11,489 bases of DNA, from contig CAYZJD010000119.1 in assembly GCA_964478455.1 (NCBI GenBank), positions 1 through 11,489 of the forward strand. Reading direction: 5' to 3'. Shown piece after piece: positions 5,545-11,489 of this stretch. Numbering within the stretch: the stretch's first letter is position 1; each line of letters opens with the position of its first letter. The DNA is from CAYZJD01 sp964478455 (lineage in GTDB: Bacteria > Acidobacteriota > Terriglobia > Bryobacterales > Bryobacteraceae). The notes under the pieces were generated by a model. It did not search any database, was not told where the DNA came from, and worked only from the letters and a program-made list of their open reading frames with translations. Made by a program: the position numbers and the translations under genes.

Positions 5545-7479
5545 ATGTTTGATCTGTTTCGCAGCCGCGCTAAGGCTGTGCGCTACCTTCTCGGCGCCCT
5601 CTTGATGGTGGTGGCCATCTCGATGGTGATCACCTTGATCCCGGGCTTTGGAACCAGCGTGACCGAGTCCGGCTCCGACCAGATCGTCGCCGAAATCGGC
5701 GACGAGGTGCTCACCACCCTCGAGCTGCAACAGAGTCTCCAGATGCAGCTTCGAGGCCGGACCATCCCTCCGCAATTGACCGCTGTCTACGTGCCGCAGC
5801 TCATCGACCAGATGATCACCGAGCGGGCGATGGCCTACGAGGCGAAACGGCTCGGCTTCCGTGTCAGCGAGGGCGACCTGGCCGAGACGATCGAGTCGAT
5901 CTTCCCGCAGCTCTTCGAGGGCGGCAAGTTCGCGGGGACAGCCGCCTATTCGGCCGTCCTGGCGCAGAACAACATGACCATCCCGCAGTTCGAGGAGAAC
6001 CTGCGCAGCCAAATGCTGCTCAACAAGCTTCGCACCATGGTTCTGGAGGGCATCGTCGTCGCGCCCGCCGAGGTCGAGCGCGAGTATCGCCGCGTCAACG
6101 AGCGAGTGAAGATCGAGCACGTCGCCATCGACCCGGCCAAGCTCCGGCCCCAGGTGAAGGTAAGCCCCGAAGAGATCCAGGCCCACTTCAACGAACACCG
6201 TTCCTCCTTCAGGATCCCCGAGAAGCGCAGCTTCGAAATGTTGATCGTCGACGAAGCGGCGGTGACGGCGTCGGTCACCGTGCCCGAGGCCGAGCTGCGC
6301 CGCGCTTACGAATTGAACAAGGAGACCTACCGGACGCCCGAGAGAGTCAAGGTCCGCCACATCCTGCTGAAAACCACCGACCGCCCGAAGGACGAGATCC
6401 CCGCGATCCGGGCCAAGGCCGAGGGATTGCTCAAGCAGCTTCGCGGCGGCGCGGACTTCGCGGAACTGGCGAAGAAGAACTCCGAGGACCCCGGCTCAGG
6501 AGCGAAGGGCGGCGACCTGGACTGGATCGTGCGCGGCCAGACGGTGAAGGCTTTTGAGGACACGGCGTTCTCGCTGAAACCGGGCCAGCTCAGCGACGTG
6601 GTGACGACCGAGTACGGCTTTCACATTTTGCAGGTCCTGGACCGGCAGCAGGCAGGCGTGCGCCCGTTCCAGGAGGTGAGGGCGCAGCTTGCCGACGAGC
6701 GCAAGCGGCAACTGGTCTACGACAAGATGCAGACTCTCTCTGATCAGGCGCGCCTGGCTCTCAACAGAGACCCGAAGGGCGCCGAGGCGGCGGCCCGGGC
6801 CTTGGGCATTCAGTACGTCAAGGCCGAGAAAGTGGGGTCCGGAGATCCCATTCCGGTGATCGGGGCGAGCAACGAGCTGATGGACGCCATCTCGCCGCTG
6901 CGAAAGGACGAGGTCGCGCCGATCGTGCAGGTGCAGGGTAACCGCCTTGTGATCGCGGTGTTGAATGAGATTCATCCGGCGCGGCCGGCGGAGCTGGCTG
7001 AGGTCGAGTCGCAAGTCCGGGAGAAGCTCGTCGCCGAGAAGCTCACGAAGCTGGTCGATGAGAGGGCGCAGGAGGCGATCCAGAAAGCCAAGGCGTCCGG
7101 CGACTTAAAGAAGGTCGCACAGGCGATGGGGCTCGAATGGAAGGCCACGGGCGAGTTCGGTCGCGCCGGAGCGGCGGAAGGGCTAGGCTCGGCCGCATAC
7201 CTCGAAGAGGCCTTCACTGCGAGCGTGGGCCAGGTGTTCGGACCTGTGCGCGTCAATGACAAGCAGTTCATCTGCAAGGTAACGGCGAAAACACCGGCCG
7301 ACATGACCCTGTTCGCCGCGCAGCGCGACGAGCTCGTGCAGCAGGTCAAGCGTCAGAAGGCGCGCGACCGGCTCGAACTGTTCCAAGAGGGGCTGAAGAA
7401 CAGGCTCATTCAAGACGGCAAGGTGAAGGTCCACCAGGACGTCGTCAACCGCATCATCGCCAGTTATCGGAGCGCGTAA
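5545..7479 (+). CDS. Membrane-anchored peptidyl-prolyl isomerase, PpiD/SurA type
   Basis: A 644-residue protein that should catalyse cis-trans isomerisation of proline bonds and chaperone exported proteins at the outer face of the inner membrane. A short cytoplasmic N-terminus (MFDLFRSRAKAVRY) precedes one membrane segment (about 15-33), the PpiD topology. A SurA_N-like helical chaperone region follows (about 45-225: VAEIGDEVLTTLELQQSL, the NLRSQMLLNKLR helix). A parvulin (PpiC/rotamase) domain lies at about 265-367 with RHILLK (271-276), FAELAKKNSEDPGSGAKGGDL, FSLKPGQLSD and YGFHILQV. The last 200 residues resemble a second, degenerate parvulin-like unit and helices returning to the SurA_N fold. 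It has a good promoter and Shine-Dalgarno, and dedA follows 30 bases later on the same strand. The parent could be called ppiD, but acidobacterial homologs are diverse, so I leave the symbol open. Confidence 0.9.
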   Translation: MFDLFRSRAKAVRYLLGALLMVVAISMVITLIPGFGTSVTESGSDQIVAEIGDEVLTTLELQQSLQMQLRGRTIPPQLTAVYVPQLIDQMITERAMAYEAKRLGFRVSEGDLAETIESIFPQLFEGGKFAGTAAYSAVLAQNNMTIPQFEENLRSQMLLNKLRTMVLEGIVVAPAEVEREYRRVNERVKIEHVAIDPAKLRPQVKVSPEEIQAHFNEHRSSFRIPEKRSFEMLIVDEAAVTASVTVPEAELRRAYELNKETYRTPERVKVRHILLKTTDRPKDEIPAIRAKAEGLLKQLRGGADFAELAKKNSEDPGSGAKGGDLDWIVRGQTVKAFEDTAFSLKPGQLSDVVTTEYGFHILQVLDRQQAGVRPFQEVRAQLADERKRQLVYDKMQTLSDQARLALNRDPKGAEAAARALGIQYVKAEKVGSGDPIPVIGASNELMDAISPLRKDEVAPIVQVQGNRLVIAVLNEIHPARPAELAEVESQVREKLVAEKLTKLVDERAQEAIQKAKASGDLKKVAQAMGLEWKATGEFGRAGAAEGLGSAAYLEEAFTASVGQVFGPVRVNDKQFICKVTAKTPADMTLFAAQRDELVQQVKRQKARDRLELFQEGLKNRLIQDGKVKVHQDVVNRIIASYRSA

Positions 7480-7509
7480 CGGAGACGGCCCAGGCGCATA
7501 CCTCCGACG

Positions 7510-8163
7510 ATGATCGAGCCGCTCCTGGACTTCCTGCGCATCCTCACCACGCCCGAGCGTCTGATCAAGCTCCTCACCACTGTGCTCCAAGGGTGGTTGG
7601 GCTACGCCTTGCTCTTCGGCGTCGTGTTCGCCGAAACGGGCCTCCTGGTGGGCTTCTTCCTCCCGGGCGATTCCTTGATGTTCACGATCGGCGTGGTGGC
7701 CGGCGCCGGCTACCTGAATATCTTCTGGGTGAACGTCCTGCTGATGGCGGCGGCGGTCATCGGCGACGCCGCCGGCTACCATCTCGGCAGGCGCACGGGT
7801 CCGAGAATCTTCAGCCGGCCGGACTCGCGCTTGTTCCACCAGGAACACCTCCGGCGCACGAAGGCGTTCTATGAGAAGCACGGCGGAAAGACGATCATCT
7901 ACGCCCGCTTCGTTCCGATCATCCGTACGTTCGCGCCGTTCGTAGCGGGCGTGGCGGAGATGGGCTACCTGCGGTTCCTCTCGTTCAACGTCTTCGGCGG
8001 CATCGGCTGGGTGTTCTCGCTCACGATGCTCGGCTACGCGCTCGGCAACGTCCCACTCGTGCGCCGCCACTTCGAGAAGGCGATCCTGCTGATCATCTTC
8101 ATCTCCGTGCTGCCGGTGTTGCGCGAGGTGTGGCGCAGCCGGCGGAAGAAGACGGCGGCCTGA
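7510..8163 (+). CDS. DedA family membrane protein (VTT domain)
   Basis: A 217-residue multispanning inner-membrane protein. It has the DedA signature FAETGLLVGFFLPGD (40-54), a hydrophobic segment with IGDAAGYHLGRRTG (84-97), and YARFVPIIRTFAPFVAG (131-147), then a terminal membrane helix and a basic tail (RSRRKKTAA). The residues essential in E. coli YqjA/YghB (E39, D51, R130, R136) have equivalents at E42, D54, R133 and R139 with a constant offset of three, so the protein is probably functional. DedA proteins support membrane-potential homeostasis, and several translocate undecaprenyl phosphate back across the membrane. That lipid carrier role would fit the nearby peptidoglycan gene, but this is inference. 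The gene lies 30 bases after the PpiD-like gene and probably shares its transcript. No clear Shine-Dalgarno precedes the ATG. It converges on hicA with 19 bases between stops. Confidence 0.92.
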   Translation: MIEPLLDFLRILTTPERLIKLLTTVLQGWLGYALLFGVVFAETGLLVGFFLPGDSLMFTIGVVAGAGYLNIFWVNVLLMAAAVIGDAAGYHLGRRTGPRIFSRPDSRLFHQEHLRRTKAFYEKHGGKTIIYARFVPIIRTFAPFVAGVAEMGYLRFLSFNVFGGIGWVFSLTMLGYALGNVPLVRRHFEKAILLIIFISVLPVLREVWRSRRKKTAA

Positions 8164-8182
8164 ACTCCCGAACGATCCTTTC

Positions 8183-8374
8183 TCACCCGGCCGGTTCCGG
8201 GACCGACAGAGCGCGGCAGATCTTCCTGGCGAGCTTGTTGCTAACCTCCGTGTGGCGCGGCACGGCTTCTACCCTGCCTGTAAGCGGATTGGACCAGAGC
8301 GAGTGGGACGCCCCCTCACGCTTCAGGTAGCATCCATGCCTGCGGAGGCGCCGTAGGAGAGCTTCCCGTTTCAC
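8183..8374 (-). CDS. hicA: HicA family mRNA interferase toxin
   Basis: A 63-residue product in the HicA size range. It reads (M)KREALLRRLRRHGCYLKR, then EGASHSLWSNPLTGR, EAVPRHTEVSNKLARKICRAL. HicA toxins adopt a double-stranded-RNA-binding-like fold and cleave mRNA; the catalytic His is present at H24 in the GASHS motif, and the N-PxTGR and VPRH segments are diagnostic. The start is a GTG at 8374-8372 whose last bases form the TGA of hicB (GTGA overlap), so toxin translation is coupled to, and follows, that of its antitoxin. Order antitoxin-toxin is the reverse of the classical hicAB arrangement but is seen in many hic loci. The 63 residues lack any other start that would retain the conserved N-terminal helix. 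Confidence 0.88.
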   Translation of the reverse strand: MKREALLRRLRRHGCYLKREGASHSLWSNPLTGRVEAVPRHTEVSNKLARKICRALSVPEPAG

Positions 8375-8586
8375 GAGACTTGGATAGTCTCTCGGACGGC
8401 CGAATCCGGCAGGCCGCGCAGCGCGTCCTCGCGCCGGTCCTCCAGGATGAGTGCGATGGCTTCGGCGAGGCTGCGGCGGCACTCTTCGCGCGTTCGGCCC
8501 TGGCCATTGGCGCCGGGCACCTCCGGGCACCAGGCGATGTACCACTCCCCGTCCTGTTCGATGATAGCGGTGAATTCGTTCCGCAT
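8371..8586 (-). CDS. hicB: HicB family antitoxin, short form
   Basis: A 71-residue protein with the partial RNase H-like HicB fold: EFTAIIEQDGEWYIAWCPEV (residues 4-23), PGANGQGRTREECRRSLAEA and the helix AIALILEDRRED. It should bind and block HicA. Longer HicB proteins have a C-terminal ribbon-helix-helix or HTH domain for autoregulation; here the chain ends soon after the helix (TIQVS), so DNA binding by this protein is not expected and regulation must use another route. AGAGGG lies close upstream of the ATG (8586-8584). The gene sits 42 bases downstream of the protease gene on the same strand and may be read from it; TAGGAT in that gap is a weak -10 candidate. Confidence 0.88.
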   Translation of the reverse strand: MRNEFTAIIEQDGEWYIAWCPEVPGANGQGRTREECRRSLAEAIALILEDRREDALRGLPDSAVRETIQVS

Positions 8587-8628
8587 CCGCCCTCTATCCT
8601 AACAAAGCGGGGCAGAAGGCCTGCACCC

Positions 8629-10089
8629 CTACTCCGCCTCCAGCGCCTTCAGCGCCCCCTGTATCTGCGGGTCGCGCTGGGCCTCGATTTCGTCGCCCCT
8701 GGCGACGCCGAAGGCCTGGTTGAATATCTCCGTCTTCAAGCGGTTAGTGATCCACTCGCGCGCCTGAGACCATTCACCGACGCTCGGACGTATGTTCCGC
8801 GCCGAGAGCCACACCTGAAATTCGTCGAGCAGCGCCGGGGTCACCTCGAAATCTTCGGGCACCGGAGAGCGGTTCCGCACGTACTCGGTGGCGAAGGTCG
8901 GAAACGAGCCGCTCGCCTCGAGCACCGCCTGAAGCCGCGAGAGCCGTTCCTCGCCGGCGATCCGGTCCGGCTCAATCCCGCCGCCACCCTTCACCAGCCG
9001 GCCCGAGGCGGTCCTGTACTCGTTGGGCGTTTCGTTGCCCGGAGGTGAGGCGCTCTCAAGCTGTCCGCCACGCAACGGCTTCTGAATGGTGCGCCCGCTC
9101 GGCGTGTAGTAGTACGCCGTGGTGAGCGCCATGCCGGTGCCTTCGGAAAGCGGGAAGACCGTCTGCACCAGGCCCTTACCGAAACTGGGAACCCCGACGA
9201 TCACCGCCCGGTCGTGATCCTGGAGGCTCCCGGCGACAATCTCCGCGCCGCTGGCGCTCCGTTCGTTCACGATCACCGCCAGCGGAAACTCGTATGGCCT
9301 GGCCTCAGCCGGGACTTTTTCCTCCTTAGCGGCCGTCGCGCGGCCGCGCACGATGACCAGAGCTTTTCCCGGTGGCAGAAAAAGCGAAGCCGTCTCGAGG
9401 GCGGCCGGCATCAGCCCGCCGGGGTTGTTGCGGAGGTCGAGCACAAGGGCCTTCAACGCCTGCCCGCCCAGCTTCTCGATCGCTTCCCGCGCCTGCTCTC
9501 CCGTCTTCTCATCGAACGAACCGATGCGAACGTATCCCACCCCAGGGCGAAGCAGGAACGCCCGCTCCACGCTCGGGGACTGCATCTCTTCCGGCGTCAG
9601 AGTGACCTGAAGAAGGCGCGCGTTGCCCGGCTTGCGCACGTCCAGATTCACGATCTGCCGGCGAGACTGGCCGAGCAGCCCGACCAACTGGTCCACGTCC
9701 AGCCGGTCCAGCCGGATGCCGTTCAAGGTCACGATTTCGTCCCCGGCTGACAGGCCGCCACGGGCCGCCGGAGTGCCGGGAAACGTCTGAAGGATGATCA
9801 CCCGGCCAGGCAACACGGAGACCACAGTGCCGAAACCCTTCGTCTTGGACTCCTGCATCTTCCGGAGCTGCTCGAACTGGCCCGGGTCGAAGAAGACGGA
9901 GTGCGGATCCAGCCGCCGTAGCATGCCCGGCAGGATGCCTTCATAGAACGCCTTCTCCGGGATGATCCGGTCGGAGGCCTCGCTTTCGACGATGGCGTAG
10001 GCTTCGGCGAGCCGGCGGACTTGTGTCTGGACTTCGTCCTCGCCGGCGGCTGCGCCGGCGAGCAGCACCGGCCACAGAAAAGGCATCAT
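8629..10089 (-). CDS. S41 family C-terminal processing peptidase (Ctp/Prc-like)
   Basis: A 486-residue exported serine protease that trims or degrades envelope proteins. A signal peptide is visible (MMPFLWPVLLAGAAA before GEDEV). An N-terminal helical region (about 20-80, with GMLRRLDPHSVFFDP) is followed by a PDZ domain (about 85-165: GFGTVVSVLPGRV, GGLSAGDEIVTLNG) and the S41 catalytic core (about 175-340). The Ser-Lys dyad is S280 in NERSASGAE and K305 in PSFGKGLVQ, with the 25-residue spacing of E. coli Prc; DLRNNPGG at 218-225 is the usual core strand. About 120 further residues (365-486) follow, with no motif I can name. The start is the ATG overlapping the ddl stop (ATGA); the second ATG directly after is equally possible. 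The frame stays open 77 codons further upstream inside ddl, but that part reads as an out-of-frame shadow. It ends in TAG. Confidence 0.92.
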   Translation of the reverse strand: MMPFLWPVLLAGAAAGEDEVQTQVRRLAEAYAIVESEASDRIIPEKAFYEGILPGMLRRLDPHSVFFDPGQFEQLRKMQESKTKGFGTVVSVLPGRVIILQTFPGTPAARGGLSAGDEIVTLNGIRLDRLDVDQLVGLLGQSRRQIVNLDVRKPGNARLLQVTLTPEEMQSPSVERAFLLRPGVGYVRIGSFDEKTGEQAREAIEKLGGQALKALVLDLRNNPGGLMPAALETASLFLPPGKALVIVRGRATAAKEEKVPAEARPYEFPLAVIVNERSASGAEIVAGSLQDHDRAVIVGVPSFGKGLVQTVFPLSEGTGMALTTAYYYTPSGRTIQKPLRGGQLESASPPGNETPNEYRTASGRLVKGGGGIEPDRIAGEERLSRLQAVLEASGSFPTFATEYVRNRSPVPEDFEVTPALLDEFQVWLSARNIRPSVGEWSQAREWITNRLKTEIFNQAFGVARGDEIEAQRDPQIQGALKALEAE

Positions 10090-11063
10090 CGGGTGTACTT
10101 CGTCGCCAGGCGGGCGCGATGGCGCTTGAGGGCAAGCTCGATCAGCCGGTCGATCAGCTTCGGGTAGGGGAGACCCGCCTGCTCCCACATGCGCGGATAC
10201 ATGCTGATGGAGGTAAACCCGGGAATGGTGTTGATCTCGTTGATGTAGACCTGGCCGGTCGCCTCTTCGAGAAAGAAGTCGACGCGAGCCATGCCCTCGC
10301 ACTCCACGGCCCGGTAACACTCGACGGCCAGCCGGCTCACCTCCTGCGCCAGTCCCGCCGGCAGTTCCGCCGGAACGCGGAACTCGGTCTTGTCAAGGAC
10401 GTATTTGTCCTCGTAATCGTAGAAGTCGCGCGAGGGCCGGATTTCGCAGGGCAGTGTGGCCACTGGTTCGTCGTTGCCGAGAACGGAGCATTCGAGCTCG
10501 CGGCCGGCGACAGCCCGCTCGACGATGAGCTTGCTGTCGTACTCCGCCGCCAGCGCGAGCGCCGCCTCCAGCTCGGGGCGATTGGACGCCTTCGAGATGC
10601 CCACCGAGGAACCAAGATTGGCCGGTTTGACAAAGACTGGATACGGAAGCCTCTCCTCGACCGCGCAGACATCGAGACGGCCGCGATGGAGAACCACGTG
10701 CTCCACCACCGGCAGGCCGCGCTCCCGGCACAGCCGCTTGGTCACGTCCTTGTCCATGGCCGCCGAGGAGGCCAGCACACCCGCGCCTACGTAAGGCAGG
10801 CCGGCCAGCTCCAGCAGTCCTTGCACCGTGCCGTCCTCCCCGAAGGTGCCGTGGAGCACCGGGAACACCACGTCGATGCCGGGGTTCGCCCCCGGCTCGG
10901 GCAGGATCGGACGAGGCGACCACTTCCCGTCCTTGGAGATCAAGAAATCGAAGATCTCGTACTTCTCGGGATCCATCGCGGCGCGGATCGAGTCGGCCGA
11001 GCGAATCGAGACTTCATGCTCACCGCTCCTACCGCCGTAAATGAGGGCAACGCGGAGTTTCAA
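10086..11063 (-). CDS. ddl: D-alanine--D-alanine ligase
   Basis: This cytoplasmic ATP-grasp enzyme joins two D-alanines for the peptidoglycan pentapeptide. The 325-residue chain has IYGGRSGEHEVS (8-19, with E15), HGTFGEDGTVQG (71-82), FVKPANLGSSVGIS (144-157), the omega loop FYDYEDKYVLDKTEF (214-228), MARVDFF (258-264) and NEINTIPGFTS (275-285). K220-Y221 in the omega loop matches the Lys-Tyr of E. coli DdlB and marks D-Ala-D-Ala specificity, unlike the VanA-type D-Ala-D-Lac loop, so vancomycin resistance by this enzyme is not expected. The start is TTG at 11063-11061, preceded by GGTGAGGT as Shine-Dalgarno; no ATG gives the conserved first strand. It overlaps the protease start by 4 bases and follows the arginase gene after 43 bases that contain an ACCAAG repeat. 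The length lies between the DdlB and DdlA classes. Confidence 0.95.
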   Translation of the reverse strand: MKLRVALIYGGRSGEHEVSIRSADSIRAAMDPEKYEIFDFLISKDGKWSPRPILPEPGANPGIDVVFPVLHGTFGEDGTVQGLLELAGLPYVGAGVLASSAAMDKDVTKRLCRERGLPVVEHVVLHRGRLDVCAVEERLPYPVFVKPANLGSSVGISKASNRPELEAALALAAEYDSKLIVERAVAGRELECSVLGNDEPVATLPCEIRPSRDFYDYEDKYVLDKTEFRVPAELPAGLAQEVSRLAVECYRAVECEGMARVDFFLEEATGQVYINEINTIPGFTSISMYPRMWEQAGLPYPKLIDRLIELALKRHRARLATKYTR

Positions 11064-11072
11064 AACCTCACC

Positions 11073-11095
11073 ACCAAGACACCAAGGACACCAAG
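11073..11095. repeat. Short tandem ACCAAG repeat in the ddl leader
   Basis: ACCAAG occurs three times at 11073-11078, 11081-11086 and 11090-11095, separated by AC and GAC, a period of 8-9 bases. On the minus strand it reads as CTTGGTGT units just before the ddl Shine-Dalgarno. Near-identical CACCAAGACACCAAG strings are common between genes in several environmental phyla, in my recollection. It is far too short and too close-spaced to be a CRISPR array. The function is unknown. Confidence 0.7.
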
Positions 11096-11106
11096 AGACG
11101 CTGGCC

Positions 11107-11489
11107 TCAAAGAATTCTCTTCCCTAACGCGGACATCACCAGTTCGACGGCGAGGACGGCGGTCTTGTTAGCTTCGTCGATGACCGGATTCACCTCCACG
11201 ACATCCAGGGAGGTCATGCGGCCCGAGTCGCAAATGATCTCCATGGCCAGGTGCGCCTCGCGGTACGTGATGCCGCCGCGCACCGGCGTGCCGACGCCGG
11301 GCGCCTCCTGCGGATCGACCGAGTCCATGTCGAGCGACACGTGAAAACCGGCCGTGCCCGCCCCCGCGATCTGGATGGCTTCTTCCATCACCGAACGGAG
11401 GCCGCGCTCGTCGATGTCGCGCATGGTGAAGGCGCGGACCCCGGACTCCCGCACGTGCGGCTTCTCGAGCTGATCGACCTCGCGGATAC
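11107..11489 (-). CDS. rocF: Arginase (ureohydrolase family), C-terminal part cut by right edge
   Basis: 126 residues of the C-terminal half of a Mn-dependent ureohydrolase are visible; the 5' end is beyond the window. Motifs are RAFTMRDIDERG, FHVSLDMDSVDPQEAPGVGT, PVRGGITYREAHLAMEI, DVVEVNPVIDEANKTA and the end ALGKRIL. The D-M-D-S-V-D-P segment supplies two Mn-binding Asp residues of the binuclear site, and the Glu of VEVNP is the residue that binds the guanidinium substrate in arginases. The TMRDID and APGVGTPVRGGITYRE stretches are closer to Bacillus-type arginases (L-arginine to ornithine + urea) than to agmatinases, so arginase is preferred; formimidoylglutamase is less likely. A GTG at 11454 is internal, because the frame continues with family-like sequence (IREVDQLEKPH) to the edge. 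It lies 43 bases upstream of ddl on the same strand. Confidence 0.88.
   Translation of the reverse strand, partial: IREVDQLEKPHVRESGVRAFTMRDIDERGLRSVMEEAIQIAGAGTAGFHVSLDMDSVDPQEAPGVGTPVRGGITYREAHLAMEIICDSGRMTSLDVVEVNPVIDEANKTAVLAVELVMSALGKRIL

Noticed and set aside
8186..8201. CCCGG-CCGGTT-CCGGG hairpin as a terminator between dedA and hicA
   Set aside because: The stem is only 5 pairs, lies inside hicA codons and has no T-run; such short GC palindromes are expected by chance here.
10090..10320. N-terminal extension of 77 residues for the S41 protease
   Set aside because: This stretch lies inside ddl in another frame and would bury the signal peptide; the ATG at 10089 gives a normal exported start.
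10382..10424. VanA-type D-Ala-D-Lac ligase (vancomycin resistance)
   Set aside because: The omega loop has the Lys-Tyr of D-Ala-D-Ala ligases, and no vanH or vanX-like gene is adjacent.
11069..11100. CRISPR array
   Set aside because: The units are 6 bases with 2-3 base gaps; there are no repeats or spacers of CRISPR size and no cas genes.
10023..11171. Plus-strand frame of 382 codons antisense to ddl
   Set aside because: It mirrors ddl on the other strand, has no recognisable motif, and ddl with all its catalytic motifs occupies the region.

Overview
The window looks like a chromosomal segment of a GC-rich environmental bacterium. It is densely coding and uses several TTG and GTG starts. 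Signal peptides are common: two genes have clear ones and a third probably does. The mix of a eukaryotic-type Ser/Thr kinase, tandem exported thioredoxin folds, a PpiD/SurA-type isomerase, an S41 protease and an ACCAAG-type intergenic repeat suggests Acidobacteriota, perhaps a Solibacter/Bryobacter relative. That placement is inference from style, not a database match.

Layout. Positions 1-64 (minus) hold the first 21 codons of a Ser/Thr protein kinase. Positions 144-887 (minus) hold an AlkD-like DNA alkylation repair gene interrupted by an in-frame TAG at 276-278; 43 family-like residues follow the stop in the same frame. Diverging from it, 980-3578 (plus) encodes a coenzyme-B12-dependent diol/glycerol dehydratase. 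Its large and medium subunits are fused in one 739-residue chain, followed by a translationally coupled small subunit that starts with TTG. A two-domain exported thioredoxin-like protein (3611-4726) comes next. It converges on an adenylate kinase gene (4752-5453, minus) whose reading frame begins with an apparent signal peptide. From 5545 (plus) a membrane-anchored PpiD-like isomerase and a DedA membrane protein form a pair. They converge on a minus-strand series that reads, in transcription order: arginase (cut by the right edge), D-Ala-D-Ala ligase, S41 C-terminal processing protease, HicB antitoxin, HicA toxin.

How the genes fit together. The right half has an envelope theme: PpiD (folding of exported proteins), DedA (probable undecaprenyl-phosphate or lipid recycling), Ddl (peptidoglycan precursor) and Ctp (periplasmic proteolysis), with ddl and ctp overlapping by ATGA. 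A compact hicBA toxin-antitoxin module sits at the 3' end of that run. The left half is dominated by the dehydratase, which is the most interesting locus. The fusion has removed the medium subunit's own N-terminus, the small subunit lacks the N-terminal extension used for microcompartment targeting, and no shell or reactivase gene is visible. Every catalytic residue I could align is kept, but the residue next to the catalytic Asp is Ala instead of Gln (Klebsiella position 336), a position linked to glycerol inactivation and substrate range. I see no tRNA, rRNA, CRISPR array or insertion sequence, and no gene-free stretch longer than 300 bases.
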